Notes: generated from the sequence alone by a model not told the origin. DNA of 64,000 nucleotides from Emiliania huxleyi CCMP1516 (GCF_000372725.1 NW_005202428.1:791331-855330), one strand, 5' to 3'. Numbered from the stretch's first letter, positions 30,450 through 43,633 are shown. Numbers and translations: made by a program.

Positions 30450-32638
30450 ATGCAGTACGAGCCCTTCGCAACCACAACGAAGCACACGCTGCTCGGCGAC
30501 GATTCCTCCCATGGCAACCTCTACGCCAAGCGCTCGACGTGCCATCGCATCTCGCCTCTGAGCGTCGCCTTGGCCATCGGCAGCGCGATCGCTGCTGGCA
30601 CGCTCGCTTACGCCGTGCTGCCCATTGTCTCATCCTCCGTGCTGATGGCCAGCCCGACGGTCGGTGAGGAGCAGGACATGCGTGCCAAGCGCGTGCGCCT
30701 CCCGCCAGACGATCTGCTCTCTGCAGACTCGACTCCGCAAATGTGCCCACCGCGTGGACCGTGGCCTCAGCCTCCTGGCTGCCCCGGCAGCGACAAGGAT
30801 TCAGTCTTCCTCTCGCCCGAGGCGGCTATGGCTGCGGCCGCCGCCGCGGCGAAAGCGGCGCAAGAGGGCAAGAGCCCGAAGGAGGTGCAACAGGCGGCCA
30901 CGGAGGCGGCCGAGGAAGCGGCGGGCAGGAAGAGCCTGCTGCTCTCCGCTGCAGAAGTCAAGCTCGACGCCGCCCGCAGCCAGATTGGTGGCGGAGGATT
31001 GCCGCCGCAGCGCTTCGTCGTTGACGGCGTCACCCCATCCTCGCACCAGATGCTTCGGGGTGACTGCTACGTCTTCGCCGGGAGCGGGATCCTTGAGGAC
31101 AGCTACCGGCGCTACGGCGTCGAACGCGGGTGGTTTGACGGCTCCAAGTACATGCGTCTCAGCCGCCAGGCGCTTGGCATCGCGTACATGGAGGCGTGCA
31201 AGCAAGATCCGATCAGCTACTGCCCGAGCGACGAGATCAAGGCCGGAAACACGGTTCAGATTTCGTGGGGCAACACGACCGAGGGCCGCGACGGTGGCGA
31301 CGAGAAGCTGTTTGCCGTCCTGAGCGACCTCGCGGTGCTGCCCGAGAAGGTGTGCCCGTACCAGTCGGTTCCCAGCTCCGAGACCGACTGGCGGTGCGAT
31401 GGCCTCGCCGACGCGCGCAAGCGCAACCCGCTGCGGTTCAAGGTCAAGTCGTGGAAGGTAAGCAACGCCGCACCTCAGGAGCTATCGGCAGCGCCCCTCC
31501 TCCCCATCCCCACAGCACCCGGCTGCCTGCGCCCCCGCAGACGCACTTTGCCCGGGACGACATCAAGCGCACGCTCGTCGAGGACGGCAGGCCCCTCTCG
31601 CTCGGCCTCGGCGAGGTGAAGGCCTTCTACTACGCGCCGTGCGACGCCGGCCGCGGGTGTGACGAGAAGACGGCGGACTGCGCGCCGTGCCCTCTCGAGC
31701 GCGTCTACCGGGGCGTCTCTTGCTGCGTCGCCATCGATCGGCCATGCGTCAACATGAGGGGTGAGTCGATCGGCACCGCAGCCTCACGCAGCACCCGCCT
31801 GCTACTGACGTGACGCTCTGTGCGTGTGTTTTGTGTAGGGGAGTGGTTCCACCAGCCGCACGAGCCACTCGTGCAGGCCGGCGGGCACGCCATCAACATC
31901 GTCGGCTTCAACGACCATTTCCGCACCAACGCCGGCTATGAGGGCGGGTGGATCGTGCGCAACACGTGGGAAGACGGCGTGGGCGTGTCGCACGGGATGC
32001 GTGCCCGCGGCTCGCACTCGGCAGCCTACTTCATGCAGGACGTCGGCGAGCTGGAGGAGGCGCAGGCGTGCCCCAACCCCCACTCGCCTCGCTCGTGGAT
32101 GCCATGCAAGGATGCGGACGAGTGCCTCTCTCCGATGACCGCCATGAGCGCCGAGAGCACGCGCAAGGTGCTACGCCTCGAGTGCGTCGACAACGGCGCC
32201 GCCTTGCCGGAGGGCGCCTGTGAGTCCGGCGACAACTACTACCTGCAAAACATCTCCGGGTTTGGCGCGTCCGGCCTCTACACTGCGTGCTTCCTGCGCG
32301 TGCCATCGTCGGCCGCCGCCACATCGCGGTGCTACCCGCCGGTGCCGCTGGACGATCTGCCGATGATCTTTGGACCCGCCGATGAAGAGTTGGAGCGAGT
32401 GGGCGTCAACGACCCGGAGCTGTGCGGCTTCAACTTTATCCCCTTCAACACGTACGAGGCTCTCCAGTCCCGCTTTGGAGACGTCATCGCCACGTCATAC
32501 GACATCGAGTGGACCGAAAGTTCATACGCCGCGCGCCGAGCCCCTGGCTACGACTACTCTCTCGTGCAGGCGTCGACGAAGCCCCTCCAGGCGGTGCCCA
32601 AGTACGCGCCGTCGCGCTATCGCGCAAACGGGCTGTGA
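30450..32638 (+). CDS. Membrane-anchored papain-fold (C1A-like) protease
   Basis: Three exons: 30450-31457, 31541-31760 and 31839-32638, with GT-AG introns (GTAAGC and GTGAGT donors). The N-terminus has a cytosolic ~35-residue stretch and one hydrophobic segment (VALAIGSAIAAGTLAYAVL), so a type II membrane protein or signal anchor is likely. An Ala/Glu-rich propeptide-like helix (EVQQAATEAAEEAAG) follows. The catalytic Cys is in RGDCYVFAGSGILEDSYR, the His in QAGGHAINIVGFND, and the Asn in GGWIVRNTWEDGVGVSHG, the papain triad order. Three disulfide-rich stretches (CDEKTADCAPC, RSWMPCKDADEC, CFLRVPSS) lie between and after. The likely site is the lysosome/vacuole or secretory path. The Gln of the oxyanion hole is replaced in the usual place (Arg before GDC), so activity needs checking. 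Confidence 0.78.
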
Positions 32639-33541
32639 GCTCGCTGAGCGGGCTGGCGCTCACCGCCGGCGAGCCGGTACGTCAGGCTCAGGGGACAGGG
32701 CGCCGGAGGGAGCGTCTCGCCCCTCTCCGTGCCGCTCTGCCTCTACGCCATCGGCCTCTCGCGGTGTCTTGTTGATCATGAATGGCTAGCACCCCAAGGC
32801 CAAGCCTTTGGCGTTGGGCCCATACGTTCTTCCCGCTTAGTACATTGTACATGTAGCGGCTTGAGTGACGCATGTGAGGCGTCCTCTGACTCCTGTGAGG
32901 ACCTGAGAGTCCCACCGGCAGGATAGGTACTGTGGGCTGGGTTTTATAGGCATTGTGGGGTTGGCACTCCCATCGACCCTCATGACCTCCTGCGGTCTCT
33001 GAGATGGACACCAGTGGGTGTGGGACCTGGCTGGGACCACAGCCAGGATACACTCGAAGGCTGGGTAAGCAGTGTAGAGCGTAGAGGTCGATATACTCGA
33101 CGCGTACCACATGGTAAATGGTATCATGGTCTGTGTCGCTGTCGGCACGCTGTCGACAGGACGTCGAGCGAGTAGACAAGTGTTACCATTAGCATTGTAG
33201 ATCCCTGGGCGAGGGTGGTGGAGGGGGACAAAGTCGACGATCATTACACACGGCATGCACGAGACAGGGATTACTGAGAGCCACACAACAACACGCAGAA
33301 ACGAGAAAGGCGCGGAGAGAGGACAGCGGACAAGAGGAGCAGGTACGAACAGGGCACGGGGTAAGGAGACATGAGTTCACTGTTAGTCCACTGGGACGGT
33401 CCTGAGCGCTCCAGCCACCCCGGGGGGCAGGGGTGGGTGAGTCACGGCTCTGTCAGGGGTGTGCCACGGGCAGGGGTCCACGCATAAATAGTCCAGCACT
33501 CTCGCAGGAAGATGCAAGCACGCAGCCACTGCACCGACCGT
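32639..33541. other. Intergenic, lower GC, one unrecognised ORF
   Basis: A 149-codon minus-strand frame (32837-33286) contains FVPLHHPRPGIYNANGNTC but no family was recognised. The region is clearly less GC-rich than the genes at either side. No repeat shared with the rest of the window was found. Confidence 0.35.
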
Positions 33542-35205
33542 TCACATGCCCGCGGCCTGCTCGCACTCGACGTCGTCGGCCGTCGAGTAGGCCGTCGCGC
33601 CGTCAATGTCATCGTCCGACCACGGCGACGAGGCCGCCGAGCCCGCCTGCTCGCGCAGCTCGGAGAGCCTCTGCCGGGTGGCGAGCATCATGCTGTTGAC
33701 GCCGTGCTCGCCCGACGGCACCGCCGCCTCCCGCTCGTCGTCGTCGTCCTCCTCCTCCTCCTCGGCCGTCGCCTCCTCCTCCCCCTCCTCCTCCTCCTCC
33801 GTCGCCGCCTCGGCCGCCTCCATCGGAGCGCCCGACTCGTCGCCGTCGGCTGGCAGCGCCACGCGAGGCCCCAGCTCGAGCGGCTCCGGCGTGGCGGTCG
33901 CGCCGGGCGTCGGTCGGAAGGCCGGCGACGCCTCCGAGCTGAGGAAGCCCTCGGTGCTCGGGTTCTCCGCCTCGACGGCGGCCGCGACGCTCTCGGCGAC
34001 CGGGTTGCTGCACACGCGGCAGAGGCAAGCCTGCTTCTTGACGCCGGGCCCGCCGTACTTGGGCTTGTCCCTGCAATTCTTGCACTCGCCGCAGTCGCCG
34101 CGCGTGCACCCGCTGCACTCGCCGCACCGCGCGAGCCGCGCCTTTTTGCCGCCGGCCGCGCCGCGCTCGTCGGCAGACACGCCATTGTTGTCTGCGTCCT
34201 GCAGCCGCATGCAGCCCTCGACGGCGCTCCAAAAGGCGTGCCACTCGTGCGGCGGGATGAGACCCGTCTTGGCCTGCACGACCGTCTCGAGCACCTTTGG
34301 CATCATGAGCGACGGCGCGGTCGGAGTGGCGGCGGCGGCGGCGGTGGTCGCAGCGGCCGCGAGCGGTCTGCAGGCGGCGGCCGCGCTGGCGCTCGCGACG
34401 CTGGCGTTGAGGCACTTGCGCTCCAGGCAGGACTGCTTCCGGATGCCTGCGCGGCGGGGTCGGGCGGCGTCGGGGCGCGAGGCTGCGGCAGGGAGGGCGT
34501 GCCAGAGCTCGCAGGGAGGACGCGTTCAGGCGCTCAGGCGGTGGGGTTGAGGGCAGCGAGTGGAGGTGGTGGCGAGGGCGGGGCGGAGGGAGGCAGCGGT
34601 GGCGGTGGCGGTGGGGGCGGTGGGAAAGAGGGTAGCGGAGGCGATGGCGGCGGGGGCGGACCAGACGGCGGTGGAGTGGGCGGGGGTGGAGTCGGTGGGG
34701 GGGAGGCGATGGCGGACGGGAGGAGGGCAGTGATGCGAGGGAGCGGGGGCGGCGGAGGGGAGGAGGCAGTGGGGGCGGGGGCTGCGGCGGCGGAGGGGAG
34801 GAGGGGAGGAGGGGCGGGGGCGGGGGCGGGTGGAGGGGAGGAGGAGAGGAGAGTGAGGGCGGGGCGATGGAGGAGGGCAGTGCAGGTGGTTGTGGTGGTA
34901 GGGCAGAGGGCGGAGGTTGTGCGGCGGCGGCGGTGACGCTGTGCATGGCGGCGCGCGCGGGAGAAGGGGCAGCGCGGACCGAGGCCGCCGAACTTAGGCT
35001 TGTCGGTGCAGTTGAGGCACCGACCACAGTCCTCGCGGCAGCAGGCTGCGCAGCGTCCGCAGGAGACGGTGCGCTTCCGCTTCTTCTGCGCCGTCTGCCA
35101 CCACACCGTGCCCGCCGGCCCTGCGGGGTAGATTCCGAGCCCGGCGGCCGCCGCGTCCGCGACGAAGGGGCCCGGCAGCGCGCCGAGCGGGCTGCGGGCG
35201 TACAT
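33542..35205 (-). CDS. Two-CXXC-zinc-finger nuclear protein
   Basis: Exon 1 (35205-34980) and exon 2 (34446-33542), joined by a ~530-bp GT-AG intron that splits the first finger. Finger 1 is SCGRCAACCREDCGRCLNC, DKPKFGG and, after the join, GIRKQSCLERKC. Finger 2 is RCGECSGCTRGDCGECKNC, DKPKYGGPGVKK, ACLCRVC. CXXC fingers bind unmethylated CpG. Finger 1 has the KFGG spacing of the canonical class, and both retain all eight Cys. Between them is a short helical segment (GLIPPHEWHAFWSAVEGC). The C-terminal third is acidic, with a long Glu/Asp run, and ends in ADDVECEQAAGM. It likely recruits chromatin factors to CpG-rich promoters in this GC-rich genome. The intron is G-rich (minus-strand C-rich) and repetitive. 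The 547-codon minus-strand frame over this region is a shadow. Confidence 0.78.
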
Positions 35206-35365
35206 GATGACCGTCTCACGAGACCCGACCGCGATCGTCTAGTCTCGTCCAAGTTCTGTCTTCAGGCGCTGTATCGGGGAGGTGACGAGATACTCCTGCC
35301 CGGCAACCTCCAGGTCATGTCAGGATTTTCCGCGATTGTTGTAGAGATCCCTGCCCACAGCGTTC

Positions 35366-35793
35366 ACATTACGAGCCTTGCGATCCCATTACTAAGATGT
35401 TAGGGCGGCTAATTCGCAGCGATCTTACCTAAGGATGGATGGATGGCTGAGCTAGCTACAGTGCAGCCACATCCTCCAGTCTAATGGCTGCAATACAACA
35501 CACACAGCCGTCCTTGGTAGATAGACATGGCTGGAGACGCATTACCGCAGCCATACCGCCCGCCTCGAGGTGAGCCCTCTTGGCTGAGCTGGCTACATCG
35601 CAGCCAGCCATCTTGGGAAAGATGGCTGGGGGACAGCCATTCTGCCATTTCAGCCATCTACTATGGGATGGCGTTTTCTGAGCAGAGCCGAGATCCTTCG
35701 TCAAGAAGCGACAGGGTCCCCTCAAGCTTTTTTTCTCGTTTTACGAGCCCTGCGATCACCATTTAGTAAGATGTGGCGCCGTGGCTAATTCGC
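35366..35793. repeat. Pair of ~50-bp direct repeats around a GGCTG-rich spacer
   Basis: 35366-35418 and 35738-35793 share TTACGAGCC, TGCGATC, TAAGATGT and GGCTAATTCGCA in order. The spacer has many AGCCATCTTGG/ATGGCTGAGC words in both orientations. It could be a small element bounded by direct repeats or a remnant of tandem duplication. Confidence 0.6.
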
Positions 35794-36572
35794 ACCTATT
35801 CGCAGACGTGCGGCGCCGTCCATCCGGCCAGCCGCCGTCCGGCACACACAAAAACACACAATACGTCTGTATAGCCTATACTGGCCTCTTGGAGAAGCTA
35901 CGATCGGAACAGATCATGCGAGAGAGAGACGAGCATGGAGACACGAGTTTTGGGGGATACTCTCTTTTTGTGTGCTCTCGGATCTGTTCGCGGTTCTCGT
36001 CACAAAAATATGTCAAGGGACAAGAGCTCTGACTGCCGTCAAACGTCTTTCTTTCTGGAGACGAACAAAATAAGCGAAATAACTCAACAGCGTATGGCGA
36101 CTGGCTCACCGTCTCGGCATCCCCGCAAGGATCGACGCATTGAGAGCGGCCGCCTTCCTCTCGAGCGATGTCCTGACTTGCCAACAATATACCTACAACC
36201 AAGAAACCCTTCGGGTCGCTCCTCATCGCAAACCCTGTCATGTCAGCGGAGTCCTCCTCCGGGATGTACGTACCTAGTATGTTCCGATTCATCTGTCTGT
36301 CCGAGCGAGACTGCTGACTGACTGAGTATATGGCGCTGACTTTTCTTTTGTTTGTTCTCGGTGTGAGTTGTCGAGTACTCGCACGAAAGCGGCGTTTTTC
36401 ATATCGTAGAAGTACCTAAAAGAGCTTGGCAGTGTGAATGGCCCACCGAATAAGAAAAACGAAACCCGGCGGATTTCGATCCCTTTCTGGTGTGAGGGGT
36501 GCAAGGCTGGCAAGCGAGGCAACTGCAGAGACGACCTCCATTTCGCCGGGCCTGTCAGGAGTGAATTTGGAG
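35794..36572. other. Intergenic with a RepE-related fragment
   Basis: Bases about 36203-36262 (AAACCCTTCGGGTCGCTCCT, CGCAAACCCTGTCA, AGTCCTCCTCCGGGATGTAC) recur at about 42362-42414 with a second partial at 42600-42632. The remainder shows no gene. The frame leading into the transporter is open from 36438. Confidence 0.55.
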
Positions 36573-38519
<1,947 letters not shown>

Positions 38520-39335
38520 GCATCCGCAGGGGGCGGAGCGGGCCCGATTTAATTAAACGGAGGGACTCCGGGGATGCAGGAGCGCGCGAATCCGGCAGCG
38601 CAAGCTGCGACTCGTCGGGTAAGCCTGTGACAGGCCTGTGACAGTATCCCTTGCTCGTCTTTTTCTTTCATTACGGCTTTATTTGGGGCGTAGCTTTTGC
38701 CTTTTCTTTTCAGTTTTCTCGCCCCTAGCCGTTTTTTTTTCTCGGCGCCCCCCACCGCTCCTCGCCGTGCCAGTTACGCCGGAAATTCTATCTTTTTCAA
38801 AAACGGGGTTTCTCGCGATGCCCGCGCGCGCGCGCGCGCGCGCGCGGCCTCGCCGCGCCCGGCTCGCGCGCCTCGCGGCCGCCGCCGCCGCCGCGCCCGC
38901 TCGCCACGTCGCCAGACACGCTCCGCCGCCCGCCCTCCCTCCCCGACCTCCCCACGAGCAGTTTTTTTTCTCCGCTTGACCGGGCCCCCTCTTTAACGCA
39001 TTTTTCGCGTGACGACAGACGAGGCATGCGGTTAGGGCTTAGGCGACTGCGGAGTGGGGCAGTGTCCCAGTCGCGGCGAGAATGGAGTGCGGACGGCGTG
39101 CTAAGTCGTGTGTGCTCCCTTTTGCTTGCTAAGACTGCAACATTTTTTTTCATCGCATTTTTCGGTGCGCGCGTGTAGTGGCTCGCACACAGTAAAGTGT
39201 AGTAAGTGGGAGAAATATTGGAGGAGCGAGGAGGCTCCCGGGCACCGGCATCGTCCCGTTGACAGTGTTGGTTGGTAGGAGGAAGGAGCAAGTCCCGGTG
39301 GGTGCTGGAGAATGGAGTGGCCAGAGATGCGATCC
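38520..39335. other. Intergenic between convergent genes
   Basis: Holds the 3' flanks of the transporter (+) and the helicase (-). A pure CG run lies at about 38822-38848. The only coding-like sequence is the F-box/RCC1-like fragment listed separately. Poly-T runs (38728, 38961, 39141) are the most AT-rich points. Confidence 0.5.
38808..38965 (+). pseudogene. Truncated N-terminal fragment of the F-box/RCC1 family
   Basis: The sequence TCTCGCGATG followed by Ala/Arg-coding sequence, then GCCAGACACGC, CGCCCGCC and CGACCTCCCCACG, parallels the start of the F-box/RCC1 gene at 54036 (TCTTTTCCCTCGCGATG, GCCAGACACGCCGCC, CGACCTCCCCACGGAGC). It stops where the F-box proper would begin and is followed by poly-T. 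It may be a truncated duplicate; chance similarity of GC-rich Ala/Arg codons is the alternative. Confidence 0.3.
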
Positions 39336-42077
39336 TCATGTGCTCATCCCCCGGCCGCCGCGGCCGCGCGCGCCACGGCCGCGCCCGCCGCGCCCGCCGC
39401 GCCCGCCGCGCCCACGCGCGCTGCGGTCGCCCCCCCGCGCGCGGTCGCCCCACTCCCCGCTCGCAGGCGTCGCCCCTCCGACCCCCTTCCCCGTCGGGAA
39501 GGCGGACCGCTTGGTCGGGTTGACGCGCAGCACGCTCGCCGACGTCGCGGCGGCGGCGGCGGCGGCGGCGGTCGCCTCGATCATGTCCTCCCCCGCGGCG
39601 TGGGCGGCGCGGATGGCCCGCACGAGCTCGGTGTCGTGCCTATAGGAGGGGGTGGGCCCGCAATCGAGAAGGGGGGGGGGGGCGCCGTGCAGACGCGGCG
39701 GGGACGCGAGATCGGCGAGCGGCTACTTGGTGACGAGCGAGTGAGACGCGCCGCGGCTGCCGGCGCGTGCGGTGCGGCCGCAGCGGTGGAGGTAGTCGGC
39801 GGCGCTCTTCGGGAAGTCAAACTGGACGACATGCTCGACCTGGTGCTCACCGGTGGGACGCGCGCTCAGGCACTGCTCACGCCGCACGGCTTAGGCGGCG
39901 GGCTCGACCTGCAAGTTGTCGAGCCCGCGCGCCGCCAGGTCGGTTGTCACGAGGACAGACGCGCCTACAGCATGCCCCTCGAGGGTCTGGGGGTGGGAGC
40001 ACGGCGCCGGGCGTCGCATCCCTGCGCCGTTCGGGAGCACGAGAGCCACGGCTGGTGTGGACAGAGTCGCGGCGGACACGGCTTGGAGACGGTGGGTCGC
40101 AGCGGGGTGGGTGCGTGTCTTGGAGTGCGCTGGCGGAGCACAAGAGGCGGCGCGTGTCTTCCGGGTCTAGGGCGAGACATGGTGAGAGAGGTTGGGGAGA
40201 CGTTCCGCATGACGTTCCGCATCTAGGGGCGAGGCGCCGCCCGCGACGAAGCGCTCGAAGTTGTCCGCGCGCGCCTTGGCGGGGATCGCCCCGTGGTAGT
40301 TTGCCGTCGCGTAGCCCTCCTCCTCGAGGTGACGGTCGACGAACCTGACGAATCACCCAGTCCGACCGGTCTCCCCCCCTCGCGCGCAGCCACTCCTCCG
40401 CCTCGAGGCGGCGCGCTCGACGGACCTCGCGGAGTCCTGCGAGTTGCAAAAGAGGACGACCCGCCCCAGGGTCGGCCGTCCCTCCTCCGGCGGACCGAGC
40501 GGAGGACCGAGCAGCTCGCGCAGCGCCGCGACCTTGCCGTCGGGGCCCTTGCACGTCACGAACCTGGAGAGGGAGGAGGCGCGGCTGCGCGAGTGTCTTT
40601 CTTGGGCGAGCCCCCCCTGCGCGTCACGAGCCTGAGAGGGAGGGGAGGCGAGGGCAGCACTCGCGAGGGATCGGCCGCGACTGTGCCGTCAGGCCCCTCC
40701 CGCGCCGCGCACCTCTGCTCCAGCTGCGCGGGGACGGTGTGCACGCCGCCAACCATCATCTGCTTGGCGCCGCTCAGCCGCCGCTCGTAGAGAGCGACCG
40801 CCGCCGCCGGGTGTGTCGCCCCAACGGCCACGTGCTGCACGCGCGCCGCCGCGCGGCCGGCGGCGGCGGCGGCGGCGGCGCGCGGGTCCGCGGCGAGGTT
40901 GCGCGTGGTGATGGCGAGGAGCTTGTCGAGCTCGTCGCCGAAGCCCGCCTGGAGAGGGGAGTGGACCAGTGACGGCCGCGGGCTGGGCGGGCTGGGCGGG
41001 CTCTGTGTCCGGCGCCTGCCCCAGACATCGTCGTGGGCAACCTCGGGCGATCTCGGACGATCTCGGGCGATCTCGGGTCCATCTGACCATCTCGGTCGAT
41101 CTCGGCCCATCTCGGTCGATCTCGAGCGCCTCAAACATGGTGTCCACCTCGTCGACGATGACGTGGCGCACGTCACCCAGGAAGAGCGACCCCTTGTCCA
41201 CAAGCTGCAGCAGCCGCCCTGGCGTCGCGACGAGGACATCCACAGGCAGAGAGAGCATCCGCGCCTTGGGGGTGGGGGGAGGGGCGCTAGCAGGTGAGAG
41301 GTGCACACGAGGGGCCTCGTCCCGCCGGAGTGGGCGAGAGGCTGGATGCGCGAGAGGCTGGTGCGGGGAGAGGGTGGCGCGGGGAGAGGGTGGCGCGGGG
41401 AGAGGGTGGCGCGGGGAGAGGGTGGCACGACGGGCGCGGCGCTGAGCCGCAAGTCTCGGAGGCGGGGATGGGGCGCGGGCGGCGCAGAGGCGCAGAGGGC
41501 AAGGGTGGGGCGGGCGGCACAGAGGCGGGCGGCACAGAAGGCGGCACAGAAGGCGGCACAGAGGGCGGGCGGCACAGACGGTTTGCGGCGCCTGCGGAGC
41601 GACGGGCGTGCCGCCGGAGACCGCCTTGACGGAGAGGCGGAGCGACTGCCCAAGCGTGCGGCCGACCTCGTGCACCTGCACCGCCAGCTCGCGCGTCGGC
41701 ACCAGCACGAGCGCGCGCGGCCGCTTGGGCTTGGCGCGCGCGCCCGCCGCCTCCTCGTCCGCCTTGAGCGTCTGCATGATGGGCACCAAGTAGGTGAGGG
41801 TCTTGCCCGAGCCCGTCTGGGCGCCGACGATCAGGTCGCCACGCCCGGCCAGCGCCGGCATCGCGCGGGCCTGCAGCTCGTTGGGCGCCACCACGCCGAG
41901 GCGGTCCAGCGCATCGATGGTCTCGGCGCGCAGGCCAAGCTCAGCAAAGCTGGCCGCACTGCAGCGCACGGATGCCCGTGGAGACGGTGGCGCCACGCGG
42001 AGGGGGCGGGCGAAGCTCGCCGACAGCAGCAGAATACTATGGGGCAGGCAGGCGGCCGCAGGCGAGCGCATGTACAA
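39336..42077 (-). CDS. Plastid-type DEAD-box RNA helicase
   Basis: Eight exons by eye: 42077-41592, 41274-41130, 40948-40713, 40563-40426, 40344-40238, 39964-39909, 39839-39727, 39639-39336. Motifs in order: FAELGL and [11 protein letters not shown] (Q region), AQTGSGKT (I), VPTRELAV (Ia), [18 protein letters not shown] (Ib), VDEVDTMF (II, DEVD instead of DEAD), FCNSQDSAR (IV), [13 protein letters not shown] (V) and [12 protein letters not shown] (VI). The C-terminus is RGG-rich. The N-terminus ([11 protein letters not shown] then FARPLRV) matches a signal peptide with a Phe at the predicted transit start, as in secondary plastids. TMF after motif II and the region around VI recall plant RH39-like helicases acting on plastid 23S rRNA; this is inference. 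Introns 1, 2 and 5 fit GC-AG and the others GT-AG; several have repeated exon-junction words. Confidence 0.82.
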
Positions 42078-42691
42078 ACCCGTTCCTGCCTGGGCGATCA
42101 GCGCGAGGCTCGATCTGACGAAAGAATTTTACACCAAGTCCCGCGTATGGTACTGCGTGGGTTGTGTGTTTTCTTTCTTTCTTTCTTTACTGCGTGGGTT
42201 GGGTTGGGGCGCTGTGCGTGCTCTTTAGTTTATGCGCGTGGTGACGGCGCGTGGCGTGACGATGCGTGTGGTCGCCGTGCTCGTGGAGGCGGCGTTCAAG
42301 GTGTCCAAAAATCTTTTTCCAAGCGCTTGCGCTTCGGCGGTTAGTGGTGCACTAACCTCCGAGAAACCCTTCGGCTCGCTCCTCATCGCAAACCCTGTCA
42401 GCAGAGTCCTCCTACCTGCAAACAAACAAAACATCTCTCTCTCTCTCTCTCCTACCTGCTACGCTGCTACCTTACGGGAATGTAGACAAAACAAAACACT
42501 GGAATGTACGTATAAAGAGCCACATACAACCTTAGGGGCCTAGAGAACACAACCCCCTCTCCCTTTCTCCCAGTAAGCTAAAAGTACGTGCAACGAAAAA
42601 GTCAGCAGAGTCCTCCTACGGGAATGTACGTATAAGGAGCCACGTAATAAAATGAGATGGCCGTTTCACTTGGCGGCATTGCGTAGCATAG
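42078..42691. other. Intergenic between divergent genes, RepE-type repeats
   Basis: Contains RepE pieces at about 42362-42414, 42500-42592 (inverse of 22425-22500) and 42600-42650, with TC and TTTC microsatellite between. GGAATGTACGTATAA occurs twice. The promoters of the helicase and of the acidic protein gene must lie in or beside this debris. Confidence 0.6.
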
Positions 42692-43633
42692 ATGGCCGAG
42701 GTGGCAGAGGCGCCAGGAGAGGACGCGGCGGAGTTCTTCGGAGAAGGGCTCCATCCGTCGGAAGGGCCCGGGGCGGTGCCGGCCTCGGCATCGGAGGCAG
42801 CACCTGCGGCGAAATCTTCAGCGACAGAGGCCGCCGCGGCGGCGGAGGCTACAGAGGCTGAGGCAGAGGCTGCAGAGGCGGTAGCTGCAGGGTCTGCAAA
42901 TGCAGAGGCGGAGCCGGCAATCGAGCCCCAACCCCCGGCCGAGGCCGAAGCTGCGCCAGTGCCACCAACGGCGACGCCAGCCCTGAGAGAGAACAACAAC
43001 GCAGCCGCCAAGGCCACACCGAGCAAGCGCCTGCCGAGGGCTGGGCGGGTGCTCCTCGGTGGGGCGAGCAGCGAGCCGGTGCAAACCCCCGCCCAGCCAG
43101 AGTCGCCGTACGGCCAGTACCTCGCGGCGCACGCGCTGTACCTTGAGCGCGAGGGACGAGAGCGAGAGCGCCGCCGCGAGGAGAGGGCAAAGGCAAAGGC
43201 GGAGGCAGAGGCGGCCGCCGCAAAGGCAGCAGCGGAGGCAGATGCAGCCAGGGAGGAGGCCAAGCTGAAGGCGGCGGCGGCAAAGGAGGAGGCGGCGGCG
43301 GCCGCCGCCGCCGCCGCAGCAGCAGCAAAGAAGAAGGCCGCAGCCGAGGCGGCTGCTGCTGAGTCCAGCGCGGAGCCCGCAGAGCCTACGGCAGCGCCAA
43401 CCGAGGCGGCGCCCGAGTCAGCGGGGGAGTCGGCGGTAGAGCAGCCGGTAGAGTCGGCGGTGGACCCTGAGCCGGAAGGAGCAGTGAAATGTCCAGCCGA
43501 ACCCGCGCCAGAGCCCACGTCATCCTCGCCAGAACCGCAGCCAGAGGCACAGGCAGAGGGAGAGGCAGAACCCGAGCAGCAGCAGGAGCCCGCAGCGGGA
43601 GGGGAGAGGGAAGAGGGACATGAGGGAGAGTGA
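42692..43633 (+). CDS. Ala/Glu/Pro-rich acidic protein with charged central helix
   Basis: A 313-residue single-exon protein. Residues ~1-130 are acidic and rich in Ala/Glu/Pro. A short less-biased segment (PESPYGQYLAAHALYLEREG) follows. Residues ~148-225 form a long uninterrupted Arg/Lys/Glu/Ala helix (EREGRERERRREERAKAKAE), like a single alpha-helix or coiled coil. The C-terminal ~90 residues are again Glu/Pro-rich and end GHEGE. Nothing catalytic is visible; it may be a cytoskeletal, chromatin or RNA-binding accessory protein. I call it a gene because the frame has ordered composition blocks and uses one strand consistently, but the family is not recognised. Confidence 0.5.
   Translation: MAEVAEAPGEDAAEFFGEGLHPSEGPGAVPASASEAAPAAKSSATEAAAAAEATEAEAEAAEAVAAGSANAEAEPAIEPQPPAEAEAAPVPPTATPALRENNNAAAKATPSKRLPRAGRVLLGGASSEPVQTPAQPESPYGQYLAAHALYLEREGRERERRREERAKAKAEAEAAAAKAAAEADAAREEAKLKAAAAKEEAAAAAAAAAAAAKKKAAAEAAAAESSAEPAEPTAAPTEAAPESAGESAVEQPVESAVDPEPEGAVKCPAEPAPEPTSSSPEPQPEAQAEGEAEPEQQQEPAAGGEREEGHEGE

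Noticed and set aside
32837-33286. 149-codon minus-strand ORF as a gene
   Set aside because: Composition is plausible but no homologous motif, repeat context or partner exon was seen; left as unrecognised.
33609-35252. 547-codon minus-strand frame over the CXXC gene
   Set aside because: Arg/Pro/His low complexity; the true reading uses another frame with an intron and gives two CXXC fingers.
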